DNA from: Bacteroidales bacterium
GTDB lineage: Bacteria; Bacteroidota; Bacteroidia; Bacteroidales; ML635J-15
Assembly (NCBI GenBank): GCA_028697515.1
Contig: JAQVEY010000156.1
Coordinates: forward strand, 1 to 6,068
Length of the DNA stretch: 6,068 nucleotides
Direction of reading: 5' to 3'
The notes under the pieces were generated by a model that saw only the letters and a program-made list of their open reading frames with translations, was not told the DNA's origin and made no database searches. Of this stretch, positions 1-6,040 are shown in pieces; position 1 is the first letter of the stretch; each line of letters opens with the position of its first letter. The translations under genes and the position numbers were made by a program.

Positions 1-2
1 AT

Positions 3-146
3 TATGATCCCGATTATGTAATGCCTACATATCCTTATGAACTGTCTCAGGATGATATTCCCTTCGGTAAAATTGATTATAGCTCATGGAATTTTAGAAT
101 AGGTTTAAAATATACATTTGGGAAAAAGGAGAAGTCTGAAGAATAA
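3..146 (+). CDS. C-terminal end of a probable outer-membrane beta-barrel protein (5' partial)
   Basis: An open frame enters from the left edge and ends at TAA 144-146, giving 47 visible residues. The other two forward frames meet stops within the first 21 bases. The visible end alternates polar and aromatic or hydrophobic residues (SSWNFRIGLKYTFG), as in the last transmembrane strand of Bacteroidota outer-membrane barrels, and then has a short charged tail (KKEKSEE). A Tyr/Pro/Asp-rich stretch before it would suit an extracellular loop or periplasmic turn. The family cannot be named from so short a piece. No clear terminator hairpin follows, but the strong promoter at 183-212 suggests that it belongs to a separate transcription unit from the next gene. 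Confidence 0.72.
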   Translation, partial: YDPDYVMPTYPYELSQDDIPFGKIDYSSWNFRIGLKYTFGKKEKSEE

Positions 147-182
147 CAAAATAGTTTTTATTAAATAATCAGCACTTTTCCC

Positions 183-212
183 TTGCATTTTAAAATCAAT
201 TTCGTATATTTG
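183..212 (+). promoter_or_regulatory. Bacteroidota-type sigma-ABfr promoter for the three-gene operon
   Basis: TATATTTG at 205-212 matches the Bacteroidota -7 consensus TAnnTTTG exactly. TTG at 183-185 lies 19 bp upstream, the usual spacing for the -33 element. Transcription would start near 217-220, leaving a leader of only about 20 nt that is A/T-rich and has no Shine-Dalgarno sequence, as is normal in this phylum. The promoter faces the fibre gene at 240. No other exact TAnnTTTG with a suitable -33 element was seen just upstream of the two following genes, so it probably drives all three. Confidence 0.72.
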
Positions 213-239
213 CTTATTCAATTTTTAAATTCTTAAACC

Positions 240-2669
240 ATGAAGACTATTTTAAAGAGCCGATTCTTGCATTTTACACACACACACACACACACACACA
301 GTAGCAAAGGGAATAGGGTAATTCCGGCATTAATGTTATTACTTATTTTACCATATTTAGGATTTTCGCAATATTGGGATACAAACGGAAACACTGTTGC
401 AGCAGGTAAAAATAAACTGGGTACAATAAATGATTTTGAACTAACATTTATTACAAATAATATTGAGCGAATGAGGTTAAGCAATACAGGATATTTTGGG
501 ATAAATACCACAAGTCCAACAACTTATCTTGATGTTAACGGGCAGGTTCGTTTCAGATATGGAGCAATAAATTATGGAGTTCTTATTTCTGATGCGAATG
601 GCAACGCCACATGGAATTTGTTAAATTTAGATTTGACCGGCAACACTTTAAGTATTCAAAATCAGGGCAATACTGTTGATTTAAGTTCTTATATTGATAA
701 TACCGATCATCAAACCTTGTCGCTTGTCGGAACAGAATTAAGCATTTTGAATGGTAATAGTGTAGATTTTACAAATTGGGATACCGATATTACTGACGAT
801 TTTTCGGGGAATTATAACGATTTAACAAATTTACCCACACTTTTTGACGGTAATTGGAGTAATTTACAAGGCACAGCCCCTGCAATAAGTACTTTTAATA
901 ATGATGTTGGATATATTACTAATGCTGACGATGATGATGCTGACCCAACCAACGAAATTCAGGATTTACAATTTGACGGTAATATTCTTACTATAACACA
1001 AAACGGAGCTGCAACTCCAATTGATTTAAGTATTTATGATAATAATACCGATAATCAAACTTTGTCACTTGTCGGAACAGAATTAAGCATTTTGAATGGT
1101 AATAGTGTAGATTTCACAAATTGGGACACAGATATTACTGACGATTTTTCGGGTAATTATAACGATTTAACAAATTTACCCACACTTTTTGATGGAAATT
1201 ATAATTCATTAACTAATTTGCCCACGCTTTTTGACGGAAACTATTCTTCTCTTTTAGGGATACCGGATTTTGCACAAGTTGCACATACAGGGAATTATAA
1301 CGATCTGATAAATCTGCCGGATTTATTTGATGGTAATTACAGTAGTTTAATAGGGACACCTACAATAGAATCGTTAAACTATTGGACAAAGTTAAATAAC
1401 AACTTATATTATAATATAGGTAAAGTTGGTATTGGGATATCAAACCCGCAAAAACAATTGCATATTCACAATCCAAAATATTCAATGATACCTCCCGCAG
1501 ATGAAGTTTCGAGTGAACAGCCAACAACACGTGGTACCCGATTAACTTCCGAATCGTCATTTTTACTTACAAACAAAAACTGTGGCAGCACCGCAACAGA
1601 CGGGTTGATAATTCGTTCTTATAATAACAATGCTGTAATATATTTACAAGAGGCAGGTAGTTTGAGCCTTATAACAAAAAAAGCATTGCGATTTAAGATG
1701 GAATCGAACGGAAATGTAGCCATAGGAACTATACAGAACAACTTTTTTGTTGTTAAAGAAACAGGCAATGTAGGTATAAAAACAACAGACCCTACTGCTA
1801 CTTTTGATATAAATGGGAATATCCGAATACGACAAAGTGCTGCGGAAAATTACATCCTGACAAGCGATAATACAGGCACCGGAGAATGGAAAGAATTAAA
1901 ACTTGAACTAAATGAAAATACATTAGCTCTTGCAAATCATAATACAAGTGTTGATTTAAGCGGATTTAATCAGACTATAAGTTTAACAGACCAGTCGTTA
2001 CAATTAAGTAATGATGGTGGCAGTGTGTCTTTGAATAATATAAATTATTGGAGTAAAACTAGTAATATGATTTACTACAATTCTGGCACTGTGGGAATTG
2101 GAACAACAAATCCTAATCAAAATTCAAAACTACATATAGTTGGTAAGTCAAAAGCGATATTTCTTGAGCCTGTTTTAGATGGAGAAAATGGTTTTTCTGA
2201 TATAAGCTTCTACGACCCAACATCGAATCAAGAGTCATGGATAATACGCGCTCATGTCAACGATCAAGAGAAAGGAGATGCTCTAATGTTTTGGTCACGA
2301 ATTGGAGCTCCATTGCTTGTTGTCGGTGAAGGAGTAAAGGTGGGGATTGGACTTGAAAATCCTGAGTATGAATTGGATGTTGCAGGAATAATAAGAGGAT
2401 GCAAAGTGTATGCTGAAGCAAATTCATATTGTTGGCCTGATTATGTGTTTGATGAAGATTATGATTTGCTGAGTATTTCTGATTTAAAACACTTTATCAA
2501 ATTCAACCGACATTTACCTGGAATTCCTGATGCGGAAAGTATTAATTCAAAGGAAGTTGATTTGCTTAAAATGAATAGAGATCTATTAGAAAAAGTTGAA
2601 GAATTGACATTATATGTAATTCTTCTTCAGGAACAAATTGATGAACTTAAATCCAATGGTAATGAATAA
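240..2669 (+). CDS. Secreted repetitive fibre-like protein, probably phase-variable
   Basis: This 809-residue protein is built like phage-tail-fibre or adhesin-type surface proteins of Bacteroidota. The ATG at 240 sits about 20 nt after the predicted transcription start. Residues 27-43 form a signal-peptide core ending GFSQ, but the n-region is unusually long (26 residues) because a (TH)4 run, encoded by an AC dinucleotide tract, is inserted at 13-20. The rest is modular. The motif 'GxVGIGTxxPxxxLDV' recurs at about 86-101, 394-409, 509-526, 616-635 and 698-716. 'xLSIxNGxSVDLS' segments lie at about 136-150, 166-178, 249-264, 281-293, 561-574 and 586-598. 'NYNDLTNLPTLFDG' repeats lie at 191-204 and 306-374. 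The C-terminal 80 residues hold WPDYVF (732-737), HLPGIP (758-763) and a coiled coil (about 775-805), a module that commonly ends such proteins and probably trimerises them. I see no T9SS sorting domain and no S74 'SDxRxK' signature. Its role as an adhesin or surface fibre is inferred. It is the first gene of the operon. Confidence 0.85.
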   Translation: MKTILKSRFLHFTHTHTHTHSSKGNRVIPALMLLLILPYLGFSQYWDTNGNTVAAGKNKLGTINDFELTFITNNIERMRLSNTGYFGINTTSPTTYLDVNGQVRFRYGAINYGVLISDANGNATWNLLNLDLTGNTLSIQNQGNTVDLSSYIDNTDHQTLSLVGTELSILNGNSVDFTNWDTDITDDFSGNYNDLTNLPTLFDGNWSNLQGTAPAISTFNNDVGYITNADDDDADPTNEIQDLQFDGNILTITQNGAATPIDLSIYDNNTDNQTLSLVGTELSILNGNSVDFTNWDTDITDDFSGNYNDLTNLPTLFDGNYNSLTNLPTLFDGNYSSLLGIPDFAQVAHTGNYNDLINLPDLFDGNYSSLIGTPTIESLNYWTKLNNNLYYNIGKVGIGISNPQKQLHIHNPKYSMIPPADEVSSEQPTTRGTRLTSESSFLLTNKNCGSTATDGLIIRSYNNNAVIYLQEAGSLSLITKKALRFKMESNGNVAIGTIQNNFFVVKETGNVGIKTTDPTATFDINGNIRIRQSAAENYILTSDNTGTGEWKELKLELNENTLALANHNTSVDLSGFNQTISLTDQSLQLSNDGGSVSLNNINYWSKTSNMIYYNSGTVGIGTTNPNQNSKLHIVGKSKAIFLEPVLDGENGFSDISFYDPTSNQESWIIRAHVNDQEKGDALMFWSRIGAPLLVVGEGVKVGIGLENPEYELDVAGIIRGCKVYAEANSYCWPDYVFDEDYDLLSISDLKHFIKFNRHLPGIPDAESINSKEVDLLKMNRDLLEKVEELTLYVILLQEQIDELKSNGNE
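276..300 (+). repeat. (AC)12.5 microsatellite inside the fibre gene; candidate phase-variation switch
   Basis: Twenty-five bases of uninterrupted alternating A and C encode Thr-His four times and the first base of Ser21. The tract lies 36 bases into the gene, before the signal-peptide core. Reading the alternative frames by hand: with one AC unit removed, the codons after the tract become CAG TAG (stop at 302-304), giving a 20-residue peptide. With one unit added they become GTA GCA AAG GGA ATA GGG TAA (stop at 319-321), giving 27 residues. Only changes of three units keep the frame. Alternating purine-pyrimidine tracts of this purity are prone to slippage. The tract is certain; switching is inferred. 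Confidence 0.93.
696..854 (+). repeat. Long direct repeat, copy A, within the fibre gene
   Basis: These 159 bp encode residues 153-205 (DNTDHQTLSLVG to LFDGN). They match copy B at 1041-1199 at 149 of 159 positions by hand alignment, without gaps. Most of the ten differences are silent, and only the 1st and 5th codons change the residue. The two copies start exactly 345 bp (115 codons) apart, so unequal exchange between them keeps the reading frame. Confidence 0.93.
1041..1199 (+). repeat. Long direct repeat, copy B, within the fibre gene
   Basis: This is the second copy of the 159-bp unit, encoding residues 268-320. It differs from copy A by ten single-base substitutions, nearly all at third codon positions, which points to duplication or gene conversion followed by selection to keep the protein sequence. 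Between the copies lie residues 206-267, which are different sequence including an acidic run (DDDDAD). Loss by recombination would remove 115 residues in frame. Confidence 0.93.
1152..1361 (+). repeat. Short degenerate tandem repeats, 'NYNDLTNLPTLFDG' type
   Basis: Residues 305-374 contain four to five units of about 14-19 residues with the core GNYxxLxNLPxLFD, followed by GNYSSLxGxP forms. The first two units are close copies in DNA (aatttacccacactttttga against aatttgcccacgctttttga); the later ones have diverged. Similar 'YNDLTNKP'-type repeats occur in phage and bacteriocin tail fibres, where they form shaft or spacer segments. One further unit lies at residues 190-204. The exact unit boundaries are a judgement. 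Confidence 0.75.
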
Positions 2670-3804
2670 TTTATTTAAAAAAATAATTCCCTTGATATTA
2701 CTTATATTTATGATTGTTTTGGGAGGCTATTGTAATTATACAGTTGAAATGCAAAGCAAGGATACAACAGAAAATAATGACACTTTATATCTAAAACCGT
2801 TTTATGCCAGATTAAGCCTATTAACACCCTCTTTTACTATTGAAAAAACTTTGTTTTCTCCTGCACATGCTGTTTATGTCGAATATAGTGGTTATCCAAT
2901 GATTGATATATTTGCTGATGCAAACGAAGGGGAATCCCTTGTGCTATGGACAAATCATTTGATTGGAGGCTATAAGTGGTATTTTGATTTGAATAAAAGT
3001 ATTGATAAGAACAGGCGATATTTTAACCATAATGCATTTTATGCTGATTTTTATCATCGATGGACACTGGAAACAAACCGAATATCTCATTATACTGGAG
3101 TTGGAATTAATATAGGCCGTCAATTGACATACAAGTATTTGTATGGATCAATAAGTCTTGGTTTAGAAAGCAAGTACGAGTTTGTGGATGATAATATTTC
3201 ATTTTTTAAACCTAATTTTTCCTCTAAAATACAAGTTGGTGTTTTTATACCATACTCAAAAGTCCCAGATAAAACCTTTTATGAACATGCTCCGTATTTT
3301 GGACAAGGAAATGCCAATAAAGACACAAAATTAAAATCAGTTTATTTTAGACTGAATGTCATTAAACTTGGTGTGGAAATTGAAAAATCTGTCATTAATA
3401 ATAATCATACTTTGGAACTATCTATTTATGGTTGGTTCGGATTACCTTTGGTACTAATGGATGTCGCTGAAGATATCCCTTTTATTTCACACAACATAGG
3501 TTTATCATACAAATACTATTATAATTTGAATAAGAGAATAAAATTAGGAAAAAATGTAAAAAACTATCATGCAAATTATGTGGGTGTTAAAACCGAATAT
3601 ATTTCCTCATGGATTTTTGAACCTAAAAATGACAATTTTTATGGATTAGGTTTAATTTGGGGCGGACAAGCATCATTTAATAATTGGTTTTACATTGGAT
3701 ACAAAGCAGGTCCTTCAATATTTTTCAATAAATCGGAACTTGTTAAACCATGGAATATACCTGTTACATTAAGAACAGAAATATGTCTCGGATTTTATTT
3801 TTAA
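2662..3804 (+). CDS. Probable outer-membrane beta-barrel protein, function unknown
   Basis: I do not recognise the family. From ATG 2662 the protein has 380 residues. It starts with a classic signal peptide (MNNLFKK, then a hydrophobic core at about 8-22). Cys24 follows GGY, which is not a good lipobox, so a lipoprotein is unlikely. The rest is rich in aromatic residues and in short alternating beta-strand patterns (for example HYTGVGINIGRQLTYKYLYG, SISLGLESKYEF, FYGLGLIWGG, FYIGYKAG). It ends in LRTEICLGFYF, with the C-terminal Phe that serves as the beta-signal of outer-membrane barrels. In-frame ATGs also exist at 2641 and 2656. I chose 2662 because it gives the shortest standard n-region and an 8-bp overlap with the fibre stop (2667-2669), which implies translational coupling. 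It lies between a fibre gene and a T9SS hydrolase gene, so it may anchor or help display one of them, but nothing in the sequence proves this. Confidence 0.8.
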   Translation: MNNLFKKIIPLILLIFMIVLGGYCNYTVEMQSKDTTENNDTLYLKPFYARLSLLTPSFTIEKTLFSPAHAVYVEYSGYPMIDIFADANEGESLVLWTNHLIGGYKWYFDLNKSIDKNRRYFNHNAFYADFYHRWTLETNRISHYTGVGINIGRQLTYKYLYGSISLGLESKYEFVDDNISFFKPNFSSKIQVGVFIPYSKVPDKTFYEHAPYFGQGNANKDTKLKSVYFRLNVIKLGVEIEKSVINNNHTLELSIYGWFGLPLVLMDVAEDIPFISHNIGLSYKYYYNLNKRIKLGKNVKNYHANYVGVKTEYISSWIFEPKNDNFYGLGLIWGGQASFNNWFYIGYKAGPSIFFNKSELVKPWNIPVTLRTEICLGFYF

Positions 3805-3807
3805 ATT

Positions 3808-5772
3808 ATGAAAACAATATATTTGTCAATAATAGCGATTTTTATTTTTGTTAATGGTATTTCTCAAAGCATTCCGCCTGTGGATTCATGTGCATTATAT
3901 GTGAATGGGAAAACACATTATTACGGAGTATGGCCAGGCTGTAAAAGCACATATACATCTTGTAATAATGGATGTCTTTATAAGCCAGTTATTTTACTTA
4001 ATGGTTTTGATCCAGATTCTCATCGCTGTTTGTATTATCCTGACGATGACTGCCTTACAGAGGATGGTTTGACTTTTGAAAGATGCATTTATTGTGTTGC
4101 CAATGAGCATGGTATGGCGGAGAGTTTGCGTTCGGCAGGATATGATATTATAATATTAGATTTTGCTGATCTGGATGTTATTCGAAAACAAGCTGATGTA
4201 TTACAAGCCTTGATTGTTGACCTAAAACAAAAAATGCAGGCATGTAATAATCAACATGAGTTTGTTGTGATAGGTCCCAGTTCTGGTGGATTAGTTGCTA
4301 GATATGCATTGGCTGAAATGGAGGAAGATGATATAAATCATAATACGCGTTTGTATATTTCTTTTGATGCGCCGCATAGGGGAGCAAATGTGCCTCTGTC
4401 TTTGCAAGCTTTAGTTCGTAATTTAAATAATACATTGAATGCAGGGAATTGGATTGAATTTATTGGCAGTCTATATTCAATTATTATGGAAAATGCGACA
4501 CAGGAATTACTTGTTTATCACATAAATAAAATAAATGTTCTGTCAGCAAATTCAAGTGACACTTTTGATGAGTTTTATACTTCGTTAAATAATTTGAATC
4601 AAACTGGATATCCTTTAAAAAGTCGAAATGTTGCTATTTCAAACGGGAGTAGTGTTTCAACTAATCAAGGATTTGCTGCTGGAGACAAGCTCTATAAATT
4701 AAAAGTAACAACCGTTTTATTTAATATATATCATCATGGCTTTGCAGTTCCAGATCACTTTTTTAAAAAGATTTACTCATCAAATAGTATGATAGCTACA
4801 ATGCCAGTCAATATTGGGTTTGTTGCAGTTAATAATACAGATCCAATTGATAATGCTCCGGGAGGAAAAGCGAATTTTATTTCTCAACTTGCTAATAATA
4901 CTTTTGGATTTACAGAATGTGCCGCAAACGATTGCGACGAACAATTTGAATGTTTTATCCCAACCATTAGTTCACTGGATTTGCGAAACACAGATGATTA
5001 TTTTTATAATGTGAAATCAAATATTACCGGTAATGATGACTTGGCATTTAAAGGCATTGATTACAATGATGATGTTTCTCCTTTTGATGCAATTTGTATT
5101 TCGGAAGAAAATGAATGGCATGTAATCAATGGGGTAACAGACCTTAATGCGGGCTTTGTTGAAGATGAAATAATGCCTGAAAAATATTATCTTCAAAATC
5201 AAACTGTTTCAAAGTGTACTGATTACTCTTCACTTGACTACATAAAAATGGGTAGTGATGTAACGTATAGAAAACCACAAGGTGAATTCGTTTTTAGCCC
5301 TAATTCAGGAACTTCTGATGTCGTTGCACGTAATCGTGTTGTTATGGAATCGGGGAGCAAATTGGAACCATCAGGGAATGCCAAAATTCACTTATACACA
5401 GATATGTTTTCAAATTGCAGTTTTGTTAGCAATAGATCATTCCCTGAAGTTTCTGGCATATCAGATAGTGATGATATGAATGTTGATGATAATAATTTGA
5501 AGTTAATTAATCAAAATAATTTAATAGATGTTTACCCCAACCCATTTCAAAATAGTTTTAAAGTAGAAATAAATCCGGATTTTGGAAAAGATATTCAATT
5601 ACAGGTTATTGATATGCAAGGGAATATTTTGAAATCTGAAAACATGGTTTTACCAGATAATGAATCTGTATTTTTAACAGAAATATCGGCACAAAACCTC
5701 AAACACGGTTTGTATATTTTACAATTAATTAGCGAATCTAAGATTGAAACAGTAAAAATTATAAAACAATGA
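3808..5772 (+). CDS. Secreted lipase-like alpha/beta-hydrolase with T9SS type A sorting domain
   Basis: This 654-residue protein starts 3 bp after the barrel gene. A signal peptide covers about 1-20 (MKTIYLSIIAIFIFVNGISQ). Eight Cys lie in residues 28-96, suggesting disulfides outside the cell. The hydrolase core runs from VILLNGFDP (61-69, oxyanion-side strand) through GYDIIILDFAD (111-121) to the nucleophile elbow GPSSGG (156-161; GxSxG with Ser158 as likely nucleophile) and FDAPHRGANVPLSLQ (186-200), which resembles the 'PH-G' segment of lipase/PGAP1-like hydrolases. His438 in SPFDAIC...ENEWH is my candidate catalytic His; the acid residue is uncertain. A beta-rich segment with 'VVMESGSKLEPSG' (511-523) follows. 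The C-terminus is a canonical T9SS sorting domain: VYPNPF (575-580), IDMQGNIL (601-608), LKHGLYILQL (631-640) and KIIKQ at the end. The T9SS would carry it across the outer membrane for release or surface attachment, with the tail removed. The substrate is unknown; an ester or lipid bond is the best guess. Confidence 0.85.
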   Translation: MKTIYLSIIAIFIFVNGISQSIPPVDSCALYVNGKTHYYGVWPGCKSTYTSCNNGCLYKPVILLNGFDPDSHRCLYYPDDDCLTEDGLTFERCIYCVANEHGMAESLRSAGYDIIILDFADLDVIRKQADVLQALIVDLKQKMQACNNQHEFVVIGPSSGGLVARYALAEMEEDDINHNTRLYISFDAPHRGANVPLSLQALVRNLNNTLNAGNWIEFIGSLYSIIMENATQELLVYHINKINVLSANSSDTFDEFYTSLNNLNQTGYPLKSRNVAISNGSSVSTNQGFAAGDKLYKLKVTTVLFNIYHHGFAVPDHFFKKIYSSNSMIATMPVNIGFVAVNNTDPIDNAPGGKANFISQLANNTFGFTECAANDCDEQFECFIPTISSLDLRNTDDYFYNVKSNITGNDDLAFKGIDYNDDVSPFDAICISEENEWHVINGVTDLNAGFVEDEIMPEKYYLQNQTVSKCTDYSSLDYIKMGSDVTYRKPQGEFVFSPNSGTSDVVARNRVVMESGSKLEPSGNAKIHLYTDMFSNCSFVSNRSFPEVSGISDSDDMNVDDNNLKLINQNNLIDVYPNPFQNSFKVEINPDFGKDIQLQVIDMQGNILKSENMVLPDNESVFLTEISAQNLKHGLYILQLISESKIETVKIIKQ

Positions 5773-5774
5773 TA

Positions 5775-5945
5775 CATATCTCCAGCATGCCCAGCGAAGC
5801 CGAAGTGTTGGGAAATGGACTTGACCTCGGCGAGATGGACACAAAATTGCTTAAAAAATTTAAGAATTAACCTTATATACTATCGAACGATAAAAAAACA
5901 ATTGATGAGTTGAAAACAACAATTGAAGAACTGGAGAAGGAATAA
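5775..5945 (+). pseudogene. Decayed C-terminal module of another fibre-type gene
   Basis: Translated from 5775 in the frame of the ATG at 5769, the DNA reads HISSMPSEAEVLGNGLDLGE, then MDTKLLKK, a stop at 5868-5870, and later in the same frame KKTIDELKTTIEELEKE ending at TAA 5943-5945. This is the pattern of the module that ends the 809-residue fibre protein (HLPGIP..E, KMNRDLLEKVEELTLY, coiled coil). The missing ELTLY appears at 5864-5878 in a different frame, so there are two compensating frameshifts, one near 5855-5863 and one near 5887-5889. The WPDYVF part and everything before it are absent, and the homology begins within a few bases of the hydrolase stop. GC is about 51% over 5775-5852 (40 of 78), well above the surrounding sequence. 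A 33-residue ORF starting at 5769 remains, but it is probably not a functional gene. Confidence 0.72.
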
Positions 5946-5996
5946 TATTATGAAATAACCCTGAGTGAATAAAAATATAAGCACACCAACCGATAA

Positions 5997-6039
5997 TGTT
6001 TAAATTATTGAAAATTAATAACTTATAAAAATTTAAACA
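5997..6039 (+). repeat. Perfect 10-bp inverted repeat before the next gene
   Basis: TGTTTAAATT at 5997-6006 and its exact reverse complement AATTTAAACA at 6030-6039 flank a 23-base spacer and end 1 base before the ATG at 6041. The transcript could form a hairpin next to the start codon, or the arms could be a dyad site for a regulator. The arms are almost all A and T, so chance is a real possibility. The rest of the 5946-6040 spacer shows no exact TAnnTTTG promoter and no clear terminator. Confidence 0.4.
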
Positions 6040-6040
6040 C

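Noticed and set aside
233..511. Minus-strand 92-codon frame across the AC tract, with a Cys-Val run
   Set aside because: It is antisense to the fibre gene. The Cys-Val run is just the complement of the AC repeat, there is no promoter or plausible domain, and it overlaps a strongly supported coding region and promoter.
1360..1835. Two minus-strand frames inside the fibre gene
   Set aside because: Low-complexity, AT-driven shadows of a continuous 809-codon gene with clear module motifs on the + strand.
2638..2661. Upstream starts for the barrel gene (TTG 2638, ATG 2641, ATG 2656)
   Set aside because: They only lengthen the n-region of an already complete signal peptide and increase the overlap with the fibre gene. 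They cannot be excluded, but 2662 fits best.
2431..2666. S74-type self-cleaving intramolecular chaperone at the fibre C-terminus
   Set aside because: The 'SDxRxK' signature of that family is not visible; the WPDYVF and coiled-coil module is a different, non-catalytic-looking ending.
2725..2736. Lipoprotein signal in the barrel protein (GGYC)
   Set aside because: Tyr directly before the Cys does not fit the lipobox, and the protein ends as a barrel would.
4814..5479. Alternative-frame ORFs on both strands inside the hydrolase gene
   Set aside because: They overlap the hydrolase/T9SS reading frame, which carries recognisable motifs from end to end, and show no features of their own.
5789..5816. 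Possible terminator hairpin (CCCAGC paired with GTTGGG)
   Set aside because: The stem is six pairs including a G-T, the loop is long and no T-run follows. The sequence is explained by the codons of the fibre remnant.
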